From Scatosoma sp045632625 (lineage in GTDB: Bacteria > Bacillota > Clostridia > Christensenellales > Borkfalkiaceae), in the NCBI GenBank assembly GCA_045632625.1, contig JAZQWZ010000032.1, forward strand, positions 1 through 59,497: a stretch of 59,497 nt of DNA, given 5' to 3'. Numbering within the stretch: position 1 is the first letter of the stretch; each line of letters starts with the position of its first letter. The translations under genes and the position numbers were made by a program. Positions 33,904 to 41,766 of this stretch are shown here, in pieces. Below the pieces are notes generated by a model that saw only the letters and a list, made by a program, of their open reading frames with translations, ran no database searches and was not told the origin of the DNA.

Positions 33904-35178
33904 TTAATTGTTAGATTGAATAAATACTTGTTCCATAATTGCAGTAGCAATATTATATGCCAAATTAACAGGAACAGCGTTGCCAATTACTTTATACATA
34001 GCAGTGATATTTTTGGGAGAATCGGTTATGAATTTGAAGTCATCAGGAAAGGTTTGAATACGTGCAACTTCTCGCACTGTATATCTCCTGTTTTCTGTAG
34101 GGTGAATGATGCCGCAATTTTCGGGCTGTGCAGAAGCTGTAATCGTCCCACAAATTTCATCTCTTGAAAAACGTCTATAAAAATTAGGGGAATGATATTT
34201 TTTCATATCATCTCGGATTTTTTTGAAGCGTGGAGCTAAATGTTCGTACGGAACATCCTTCCAAGAGCCTCCTTCAGGAATATATTGAATCATTTCCAAT
34301 GCCTGCGGAGAAAAAGGCCAATCCACATTGTTGTCAAGCTCCACAGGAACATCTAAAATATTTCGTAATGTTAATTTTTCTTTGCTTTGTTTTTCAGGGA
34401 ACACAAATGTCTTCTCTAAATCTTTACGTATCCCAATAAAGAGGACTCGTTGACGATTTTGAGGAACGCCATAGTCGGCAGCATTAACAAGTTGGTATAC
34501 TACATTATATCCAATACCATTCATAGCGGATAAATCCTCAACAATTACATCCGCCAAATTTCTACCGTCTATATATTTAGTCGATAATAAACCCTTAACG
34601 TTCTCAAATACAATAACCTTAGGCATTTTGCGCTCAATAATACGCAAACATTCTTTGTATAACATTCCACGAGAATCATGTACGCCTTTGCGACTTCCCG
34701 CATTAGAGAAGGGCTGGCAAGGAAAACCCGCTGTTAAAATGTCCCCATCGGGAATCTCTTCTTCTCCAACAGTCAAAATATCGCGAGTATCAATTTTTCC
34801 TAAATTAAGAGAATATACGGCTTGAGCATCTGCATCAAAGTCATTTGCGTAAACAATATCAAAGCCAGCTTTTTTGAAACCAGTATCCATACCTCCGCAA
34901 CCAGAAAAAAGTGAAATGAGCTTAGGCGAATTAGAATTATTTTCGCTCAAACACAAAGAAGAGCTTTCAATTGGTTGATTTGCCGCGCTTATTGTAGTTG
35001 ATTTGGAATTTGATGTTGCAGTAATATAACTTTCAATATCACAAAGCCTAATTCTCCAGGAACGATTGGCTAATTTGGAAGCTTGTAAACGTCCATCAGT
35101 AATTAGGCGACGTACCGTTTTTTCGGATAATTGTAAATATTCAGCCGTCTGCGAAACAGTTAATAAATCAGTGTTCAT
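33904..35178 (-). CDS. DNA (cytosine-5) methyltransferase with N-terminal HTH
   Basis: A 424-aa enzyme, started at 35178. Residues 5-53 form an excisionase/MerR-like helix-turn-helix (LLTVSQTAEYLQLSEKTVRR). Then follow all C5-methylase motifs: I (FSGCGGMDTG, 91-100), IV (GFPCQPFSNAG, catalytic C154), VI (ENVKG), VIII (QNRQRVLFIG), IX and X (KVIGNAVP). It methylates the recognition site of the adjacent restriction system. The HTH is not part of the core enzyme and could bind the promoter and control the operon. The gene has a perfect consensus promoter at 35206-35234. The next gene starts 10 bp downstream. Confidence 0.95.
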   Translation of the reverse strand: MNTDLLTVSQTAEYLQLSEKTVRRLITDGRLQASKLANRSWRIRLCDIESYITATSNSKSTTISAANQPIESSSLCLSENNSNSPKLISLFSGCGGMDTGFKKAGFDIVYANDFDADAQAVYSLNLGKIDTRDILTVGEEEIPDGDILTAGFPCQPFSNAGSRKGVHDSRGMLYKECLRIIERKMPKVIVFENVKGLLSTKYIDGRNLADVIVEDLSAMNGIGYNVVYQLVNAADYGVPQNRQRVLFIGIRKDLEKTFVFPEKQSKEKLTLRNILDVPVELDNNVDWPFSPQALEMIQYIPEGGSWKDVPYEHLAPRFKKIRDDMKKYHSPNFYRRFSRDEICGTITASAQPENCGIIHPTENRRYTVREVARIQTFPDDFKFITDSPKNITAMYKVIGNAVPVNLAYNIATAIMEQVFIQSNN

Positions 35179-35205
35179 AAAATTTAGACCTCCCATTGTG
35201 TATAT

Positions 35206-35234
35206 ATTATAGCATTTCGTATAGAGTCTGTCAA
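35206..35234 (-). promoter_or_regulatory. Consensus promoter of the restriction-modification operon
   Basis: TTGACA (35229-35234), 17 bp and TATAAT (35206-35211) on the minus strand, about 30 bp before the methyltransferase start. Confidence 0.9.
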
Positions 35235-35344
35235 GCAATTTGTGGAAAGTATTGGACAAAATAGGACTAAATTAAATATACGCTTTTTTGGATGCGATTT
35301 TAGTATTGTTATCATGTATACCCGATTTTACCTTTCGGTTGTGG

Positions 35345-35496
35345 CTATGGTAGCATAGGATAACCCGAAAGTAAACGCAAAAAAATTCTTGCGTTTTTAT
35401 CAATTGTTGCTTTATCCGAGCAACAATTTTTTTCGTTTCTCGTTGACTTTCGGGAAGATTTCAACTCGTACATGGTATTCCTCTTTATCCTATGCT
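35345..35496 (+). ncRNA. Structured leader element, copy 1
   Basis: Outer stem P1: AGCATAGGATAA (35352-35363) with TTATCCTATGCT (35485-35496), 12 bp perfect. P2: CCCGAAAGT/ACTTTCGGG and AACG/CGTT around one A-G mismatch (35364-35377 with 35441-35454). Inner hairpins are CGCAA/TTGCG and TTGTTGC/GCAACAA. The 5' part, CTATGGTAGCATAG, can also fold on itself and would compete with P1. A second copy with different but compensating bases is at 43375. It lies just before the SD of the sigma-like gene. It may be a regulatory RNA or a DNA element such as an origin. Confidence 0.7.
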
Positions 35497-35545
35497 CCTT
35501 TGCCCCTGCCCAAAAGGCAAAAGATAAAATCGGAGGTAAACTCAA

Positions 35546-36157
35546 ATGCTTAAATCTCACAATCCTTACAACGTGTTATCGGAAATCATCTCTTTCGAGA
35601 ACGTTCAACAAATGGGCGAAATGATCGCCCTGAAAACTCTGCGTGGTCGTTACGCTTACGCTCGTTATGCCTTGGAATGGCTCTACGTTGGTCTTGTAAA
35701 AGATTTAAACCGTGGCAACGACGCTCATCACATATTTTCAGACGCTTATGACCTTGCACAAACTGCTATTTGCTTCTTATGCGAATTTGTAGGTAAGAGC
35801 TTAAACGACGTTTATATGATTAAAAACGGTCAAGAAATCACCATTAAGAAAGCTACGTATTTGTTAGTTGGTCGCACTATTGATAGAATGCGTAGATACA
35901 TGTCAAGAAGCCGTGATATTAACGATTACACGGAAGAACTCTCTGTGGAAATCGACCACTACGAAGAAAAAGATTATACCGAAGTGGATAACAAAATCGA
36001 ACTTCTTAATTTGAAACCTCGTGACCGCGCTGTATTAGATTGCTATATGGCAGGTATGACTTGCAACGAAATTGCAGAATTCCTCGACATCGACCGTATT
36101 ACCGTATGGCGTAGAAGAACGCGTGCACAGGTAAAATATAAAGCATTATTTTTCTAA
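35546..36157 (+). CDS. Sigma-70-like region 4 protein
   Basis: A 203-aa protein. The last 50 residues form a region-4 type HTH (LNLKPRDRAVLDCYMAGMTCNEIAEFL, then ITVWRRRTRAQVKYK) typical of small sigma factors and phage late regulators. The N-terminal 150 residues are helical and include a possible region-2-like part, but no clear -10 recognition motif. It may direct transcription of element B genes or act as an activator. The SD is GGAGG. It is preceded by the structured leader and followed by the integrase promoter 20 bp after the stop. It shows no membrane segment. Confidence 0.7.
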   Translation: MLKSHNPYNVLSEIISFENVQQMGEMIALKTLRGRYAYARYALEWLYVGLVKDLNRGNDAHHIFSDAYDLAQTAICFLCEFVGKSLNDVYMIKNGQEITIKKATYLLVGRTIDRMRRYMSRSRDINDYTEELSVEIDHYEEKDYTEVDNKIELLNLKPRDRAVLDCYMAGMTCNEIAEFLDIDRITVWRRRTRAQVKYKALFF

Positions 36158-36177
36158 AATTAAGTAGTACGCCAAAA

Positions 36178-36229
36178 TTTGTCTTAGACAAAACTCGTCT
36201 TAGACAGGCGTTTAAAAATATGATACTAT
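36178..36229 (+). promoter_or_regulatory. Promoter and double operator of the element B integrase
   Basis: TAGACA (36201-36206), 17 bp and TACTAT (36224-36229). Two operator copies: TTTGTCTTAGACAAA (36178-36192) and GTCTTAGAC (36197-36205), the second overlapping the -35. The design matches the rep promoter at 29380-29423. Confidence 0.75.
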
Positions 36230-36279
36230 ACTTACGCTCTCAAGGACAAACTATACTTTTACAGCTTGGGAGTTAGCAA

Positions 36280-36353
36280 GAAAATTAGGTAAAAGTAAAC
36301 GCGTTTATGCTTCCCGACGGGGAAGTTGACCAAAATTTTCAAGAAGGAGGACA
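36280..36353 (+). promoter_or_regulatory. Conserved integrase leader
   Basis: It contains the palindrome TAAACGCGTTTA (36296-36307), the hairpin TTCCC/GGGAA (36311-36324) and AAGGAGG before the ATG. It is nearly identical to the leader of the first integrase (13377-13450 on the minus strand). Confidence 0.65.
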
Positions 36354-37568
36354 ATGACAACCGCTGAATTAAAAATTACATCAAATTACATCCAAGCACT
36401 CGCATCGCAGCCTGATGCAACCGAACGCATTTCTCTATTTTTAAGCGGTCTTTTGGCTATGCAGCCGAAGGACAAATTAAACGCGCCTAAAAAGAAGAAA
36501 AAATGCGTTTCAACGTTAATTCATTTTACACAAAAGGAGATTTCTAAAATGGCAAAAACATTTAAGAAAGAGTTCATTGGAAACGGCTTAGCCGCGCACG
36601 TCTTAAAGCGTGATTTGTACAAAAAAGCCGTGTACTACATTATTCGTTACCGCCGTAACGGATATGAAATCCAAGTGGGCGCAACCACGTTGGAAGAGGC
36701 TAAGGAAAAATTCCTTGAAGCAACCAGAGCGGAAAATATTGAAAAATACCGCAAAAAGGAAAAGCGTGCCAAGAAAAATACTTTCCTGTTTGTAACCCAA
36801 GAGTGGTTAGAGTTCAAGAAAGATAAATTGAACGCGCGCACGCATAAGAATTATGAGAGCTACTGTCAAAGATATTTATATCCCGTTTTGGGTGATATGG
36901 ATATTTCCGTTATCAAGACCATCGACATCAACGGCATTATGACAAAAGTCGAAGGGCGTGTATATGAAGATTTGCGCGTAGTTCTCAATTCGGTATTCAA
37001 ATACGCACTCGCAAGCGGTGTGATTACTCACAATCCTATGCTTTTAATTCCCTTCAAAAAAGCGGAAAGAAACAACCGCCGCGCTATGACGGAAGACGAA
37101 GTCAAGAAGATGATAGAACGCTTGAATACGGACGAATACAGCGATTATAAGCGCACGTTTTTGATTTTGTTATTCTTCGGGCTTCGTCCTTGCGAATTGG
37201 AAGATGCTCGATTTGAAGGCGATTTCTTGATTGCACGGAATGCCAAGCGAAAAGGCGGTAAAATTGAGTATAAAAAGATACCCATTTGCAAGCAAGCACG
37301 TGAAATGTTGGACTTGGATGCGCCCGTGGAAGCTTTACATAGAACGGACGTATTGAACCGCATTTTTAAGCGAATTATGGAAGACGAAGAAGTTACGCAA
37401 TACTTCCTGCGCCATACGTTTGCAACCATTTGTCAACAATACGTTCGCCCTGACATTGTGGATATTTGGATGGGTGACAGCTCTGAAAGATTGGTTGGAA
37501 GAGTATATACACACTTCCCCGATAAATTTATGATTGAGCAAATGCAAAACGTCATCTTTGACATTTAA
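36354..37568 (+). CDS. Tyrosine recombinase (integrase) of element B
   Basis: A 404-aa integrase, paralogous to the one at 12168-13376 from its first residues (MTTAELKITSNYIQALAS) to the C-terminal YTHFPDKF. Catalytic Arg lies in FFGLRPCEL, the second Arg and His in FLRHTFAT, and the Tyr in GRVYTHF. As in the paralogue, Tyr replaces His in the HxxR box (TQYFLRH). It lies 260 bp from attachment site 3, a usual position for an integrase. Between residues 36 and 52 it has a lysine-rich insert compared with the other copy. A strong terminator follows. Confidence 0.93.
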   Translation: MTTAELKITSNYIQALASQPDATERISLFLSGLLAMQPKDKLNAPKKKKKCVSTLIHFTQKEISKMAKTFKKEFIGNGLAAHVLKRDLYKKAVYYIIRYRRNGYEIQVGATTLEEAKEKFLEATRAENIEKYRKKEKRAKKNTFLFVTQEWLEFKKDKLNARTHKNYESYCQRYLYPVLGDMDISVIKTIDINGIMTKVEGRVYEDLRVVLNSVFKYALASGVITHNPMLLIPFKKAERNNRRAMTEDEVKKMIERLNTDEYSDYKRTFLILLFFGLRPCELEDARFEGDFLIARNAKRKGGKIEYKKIPICKQAREMLDLDAPVEALHRTDVLNRIFKRIMEDEEVTQYFLRHTFATICQQYVRPDIVDIWMGDSSERLVGRVYTHFPDKFMIEQMQNVIFDI

Positions 37569-37573
37569 AAGTA

Positions 37574-37609
37574 AAAATACCGCTGGGTTTTATTCCCGGC
37601 GGTATTTTA
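37574..37609 (+). terminator. Terminator of the element B integrase
   Basis: AAATACCGC and GCGGTATTT (with inner GGG/CCC) pair around TTTTATT, followed by TAATG. It lies 6 bp after the stop. Confidence 0.85.
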
Positions 37610-37670
37610 ATGCTCTCCAAAAGCAATCCAAGTCGATTTAATTTTCATTAAAAAAATGTAAACGTCAAAA

Positions 37671-37730
37671 CCTTTATTTATAAGGGGATAAAACGAACGG
37701 AAACATTGCCCAAAACATACACCAATCGTT
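37671..37730. other. Extra recombination core, remnant left end
   Basis: CCTTTATTTATAAGG recurs at 37671-37685 without the tRNA-like block 45 bp upstream. It is followed by TTGCCCAAAACATACACCAAT, the same sequence that lies right of the core at 26137. This suggests the left end of a deleted element lying directly next to a right end. Confidence 0.55.
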
Positions 37731-37762
37731 GCGATTTTCGTGAAAAACGGCGGTTTTGCTGT

Positions 37763-37890
37763 GCATAAACACGTCAAATATACAAAAAAATCGGGCAAAT
37801 ATGCGTTTATTTTGCACAATTACCCGATTTTGGTGCGGTCGACAGGAATTGAAGCGGTTTCCACTTTGCTGAAAACCTTTATTTATAAGG
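37763..37890. other. Attachment-like site 3 (right edge of element B)
   Basis: The 91-bp right-end block (37763-37853) includes the AATCGGG/CCCGATT hairpin and TGGTGCGGTCGACAGG at 37831. The core CCTTTATTTATAAGG lies at 37876-37890, again 45 bp on. From 37891 to 38030 I see nothing else. Confidence 0.75.
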
Positions 37891-38033
37891 GATTCAGCCA
37901 TCTGCCCCCGAAATGCCCCCAAGTAAAAACGTGATTTTTGCAATAGAAAAATGTAGCATTTTTTGTGGCAAAATTTGCCCCGAATAATCGACAGGTCAAA
38001 CACTAAACAATCGAACCTACCTTTTTTTAACTC

Positions 38034-38076
38034 GAAAAACTGCCCCCAATTTTTAGACAAACTTTTGGGGGCAGTA
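38034..38076 (-). terminator. Terminator of the YobI-like gene
   Basis: CTGCCCCCAA and TTGGGGGCAG pair perfectly (10 bp) and are followed on the minus strand by TTTTTCG. Confidence 0.8.
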
Positions 38077-38136
38077 ATCCGTGAACAAACCCACAAGACT
38101 AAATAGAGAAAGCTGTTTTTAATCAATACTTCGATA

Positions 38137-41100
38137 CTATATTTTTTTAATTTTTACTTGATGCTTATACTTAGTAATTTTAAATATTCCATGCCTTTCA
38201 AACAGATTTAGAATTTTTGTATCATATTCTTTCATTGGAACTTTAATTTCCAGTTGTGTTTCCAATGAAGCCACTTTGGGCACCGCTTGTTTTAAGTAAC
38301 TGAAAACTTTTGACTTGTCTATGTCGTTCCCATATACATCCAACAAATCTATTTTTATTCCAGAATCCATACTACTTGAAAGTAAAATATTCAATAACCG
38401 TTCGCAACATCTTTCAATTTTATTTTTGATGATGATTTTACTGATATGCTCTTTAAGCGTATCGGTGCTCGGCGTATACGTTTGCTGCATCTTATAAATA
38501 AGCTTTGCCTTTATTTCATTCGACAAATCCTGATTATTCAACAGCAAATCCATAATATTATTCGCAAACGTTGTACCATTCATTTCTTCTATAACGTCGG
38601 GAGCTTTTAAGAGAATGGGAATTAGAACTTTGATTGTAGACTTCGCTAAAACCAGATTTTCTACATTCGCTTCTATAACACAGTTATTAACTAAAATCGC
38701 CGCGATTTCATCTCTCGTTATTTCATTTGCTTTTAATTTTACCGCGAATCCTTTTGAGTATATAGAGAAACCAGTCAAGTCGGTAAAAGAAACTTCATTG
38801 CAAAGCAACAATTCAATATCCTTATCCTCTAATGCGTCCGCACTCAATATTTGTGCATTTCGATCAAGATAGGTAAGAATTGATTGTAATGTAATATATT
38901 TCTTCTTTTTAGACATTACGACATTTGCCCATGTGGGATAAATTTTATCTTGTTCATAGGCATACAATAACAATTCCTTATCTATCCCCTCATAAACGTC
39001 AAAGGTCGTTTTTAAGTTGGAAACAAATTTTTTATGCTCGCTAAGTGGCAATGTTTTATTCTTTAAAATCCATTCGATGCCTATTTGTTCTTCCTCACAA
39101 ATACTTACATTAGACGCATATTCATTTATAATGGTCTGATGATTTGCTTCAACGTAAGCAATAAAAGTAGGATTGTTTGTTTTTAAAACATACGACAATA
39201 CAGCCTTTTGACAATTTTCAAAATTATAATGACTGTGCAAAATAAATTCTAGATTTTTTAGACTTATTTCATACAAATCATTCTTTATTAATTCATCCAT
39301 TACGTATTGAGCTATATGATCATTATTCATACCCTCGTGGCTTACAGTAATTAATTGCACGCTTAATTTTTGTAAAACATCAACAAATAGATCTACATCA
39401 GCATGAATATAGGCAAACATACCAATCGCATTTGGATGTTTTGATAAATATTGCGTTAATACATTTTCTTGATTTTGTCTGATAAATAGCTCAATATCGC
39501 CATACGCAAACAATGCGGACAATAAGCGATCTTTTTGTTCTGGAGACATAGATTCATCCAATAATATATCCCGACAAAAACAATCATAGTCAGGTAAAAT
39601 TTGATTGAATAAGACCGTAAATTCTTGTTGATCGCTTAAGTACTGTTTCCAAAAGCCAATAACTTCAGGGCTTCTTGACGTTAAATAATGCTTTAAACTT
39701 TTTTGTTTCTGTTTGACTTCTTCGTCATTCGTTTTGGCGTTTAATGTTGCTTCAATTAGACTGTAATTAAAAATAAACCTATCCGAAAATCTTTCTTGAG
39801 AAATTTCTCGCATTACCAGTTCAGGTTTTTCCAAGCTTTGCATCACATCTATTGGCTGTTTTTCCAATACTTTTCTCACGAACGCCTGATCTCGTGCTGA
39901 AATTAAGTCATCTTCTTTACTAACAATGTAATCTTTATATGTTTCATCTATATAACCATTAGCTAATAAAAAGCGTTTTAACTCCCCTTGTATGTCCGTT
40001 GACTGTTCCAACGTTAAATATTCGCTCATGGTGTAATTGCGACACTGCCGAATTTGTTGTTGTAAACCATCAATTTCTAACTGCAGTTGTTTTTGCTTGC
40101 TCTCTGATTGATCTTGAATACGCTGTTCTATATCGACAACGTTTTCCCCAAGATCTTCATCAATCTGCCACATCTCAGCATACCAATGATAATTCCCATG
40201 ATAAACAATACGCCCTGTGACCCCTTCAAAACTTTTCAACTGAGACACATCCGTCCCATGATAATTCCCTAATTGATATCGAGTCACCATACAGCCTATT
40301 ACTGCTTTCCGTAAAAGCTCAAAAGAATGAATAGCCGCTTGTTTCGCCTCTAATTTTTTATTGTTTAAGGCTGCTATTTTTTCCTCTTTTTGTTTGATTA
40401 AATCAACGACATAGCTGTGTTTACTTTCAAACGCATCGGCTAAATCTCCTTTTCCATATTGCAACTCGGCAAAATCCGCTGGATGCAGATTTTTATAAAC
40501 CATCAATGAAAACAATTTAATATTCTTCTGAGAATCGGAAAGCCTCCAAAGCTTTAAAAGGTGATAATACGTAACATAATCATTGACTATATTCTTTAAT
40601 ACACGCATTTCTGTAATAAAATGAGAAACTTCGTGTATATACAGCTCCGGCAATTCCATTTCTTTGGAACATGTAGACTCTAATTCTTTTTTCAGCATAC
40701 CACGCACATTTGTAAAACTTAAAACAGGAATCAAAGACAAAATATAATCAAAAAATTTCGCCCTGTCGTTTTCAGTTCTAAAAAGATCGTCTTTTATTGC
40801 GTAAACAAACGTTACTTTTTGTTTTACAAGTTGGCTGTTATTAATTAAAAAATTCAATTCGCGTAATTTGGAAAAAATACTCGTATTATTAAACCGGTCC
40901 AAATCCTCAATCACAACCACCTGAACTTTTGTTTTTTGAAAATAATAAATGATCTCGTCAATAAATGTATTTAAAACAGAACCCGAGGTTAATTCACAAA
41001 ATTCCGCCTGAATATCTTTTACCGCGATTTTATTAATTTTATTATTATAAAACATTAAATATATAAAAAGTAATGCTGTAGTTGCAGCACAGCCAGAAAA

Positions 41101-41634
41101 TATATAAAAATTAGAGCCGTTAGAATTGGGAAGCAACTTAAAAAATTCCAATATAGCACAACCAATCAATGCAATCGTAGCAATTAAATAGAGCGCCAAG
41201 CGAAATGAAAGCCATCCATGGCTTGTATTAATACGATTAATCTTAGAATACGGAACTTTATTCTTACCAACCTTATAAAGGAATTGTTCCAAAATGCTTT
41301 TTTCTACAGCACAATCAATATCTTGCACCCCACCATGCTTGGAATCGCTTGGCTGCTCTTCGTTAATTGTTTGCGTATCATTAAAATTAGCCAATGATAT
41401 CTTCGTTAATTTAGTATCCTTACATAACAGTCTTTTATGATATTTATGCTGATACGTTTTGATTAAACTGCTTTTGCCCGCACCATACGCTCCAATTACG
41501 CCTATATTGCAAACATCTTTATCTTGAATTTTTTCATGTAAAATATCCGCATAAACCCCATATTTCTGCTCATCTATTACCGGACTATTTGATACCAATT
41601 TTAATGATGTAGAATTTACTTTAAATCTCTTCAT
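38137..41634 (-). CDS. YobI-like membrane P-loop NTPase
   Basis: A 1,165-aa protein, started at 41634 (MKRFKVNSTS, GAGGAG upstream). Walker A is GAYGAGKSS (48-56), followed by two membrane helices (about 141-163 and 176-196) inside the NTPase domain and Walker B VVVIEDLDRF (239-248). This layout is typical of YobI/KAP-type NTPases. The remaining 900 residues are helical, with a coiled-coil stretch near 455-480 and 560-590. KAP-type ATPases have been linked to phage exclusion, but the role of this protein is not known. It is a single-gene unit with its own promoter at 41681 and terminator at 38034. Confidence 0.8.
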   Translation of the reverse strand: MKRFKVNSTSLKLVSNSPVIDEQKYGVYADILHEKIQDKDVCNIGVIGAYGAGKSSLIKTYQHKYHKRLLCKDTKLTKISLANFNDTQTINEEQPSDSKHGGVQDIDCAVEKSILEQFLYKVGKNKVPYSKINRINTSHGWLSFRLALYLIATIALIGCAILEFFKLLPNSNGSNFYIFSGCAATTALLFIYLMFYNNKINKIAVKDIQAEFCELTSGSVLNTFIDEIIYYFQKTKVQVVVIEDLDRFNNTSIFSKLRELNFLINNSQLVKQKVTFVYAIKDDLFRTENDRAKFFDYILSLIPVLSFTNVRGMLKKELESTCSKEMELPELYIHEVSHFITEMRVLKNIVNDYVTYYHLLKLWRLSDSQKNIKLFSLMVYKNLHPADFAELQYGKGDLADAFESKHSYVVDLIKQKEEKIAALNNKKLEAKQAAIHSFELLRKAVIGCMVTRYQLGNYHGTDVSQLKSFEGVTGRIVYHGNYHWYAEMWQIDEDLGENVVDIEQRIQDQSESKQKQLQLEIDGLQQQIRQCRNYTMSEYLTLEQSTDIQGELKRFLLANGYIDETYKDYIVSKEDDLISARDQAFVRKVLEKQPIDVMQSLEKPELVMREISQERFSDRFIFNYSLIEATLNAKTNDEEVKQKQKSLKHYLTSRSPEVIGFWKQYLSDQQEFTVLFNQILPDYDCFCRDILLDESMSPEQKDRLLSALFAYGDIELFIRQNQENVLTQYLSKHPNAIGMFAYIHADVDLFVDVLQKLSVQLITVSHEGMNNDHIAQYVMDELIKNDLYEISLKNLEFILHSHYNFENCQKAVLSYVLKTNNPTFIAYVEANHQTIINEYASNVSICEEEQIGIEWILKNKTLPLSEHKKFVSNLKTTFDVYEGIDKELLLYAYEQDKIYPTWANVVMSKKKKYITLQSILTYLDRNAQILSADALEDKDIELLLCNEVSFTDLTGFSIYSKGFAVKLKANEITRDEIAAILVNNCVIEANVENLVLAKSTIKVLIPILLKAPDVIEEMNGTTFANNIMDLLLNNQDLSNEIKAKLIYKMQQTYTPSTDTLKEHISKIIIKNKIERCCERLLNILLSSSMDSGIKIDLLDVYGNDIDKSKVFSYLKQAVPKVASLETQLEIKVPMKEYDTKILNLFERHGIFKITKYKHQVKIKKI

Positions 41635-41680
41635 TTTATTGTTTCTCCTCGACAACCACTTCACATTTGTAGAACAATTT

Positions 41681-41708
41681 AACATATTTTAAACAACTTG
41701 CATGTCAA
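41681..41708 (-). promoter_or_regulatory. Promoter of the YobI-like gene
   Basis: TTGACA (41703-41708), 16 bp and TATGTT (41681-41686) on the minus strand. Confidence 0.6.
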
Positions 41709-41766
41709 TAATTAACGCACAAAAATTAAAAAACGTTTATTGACCTCTAGTGTTAGAAACGCTCTT

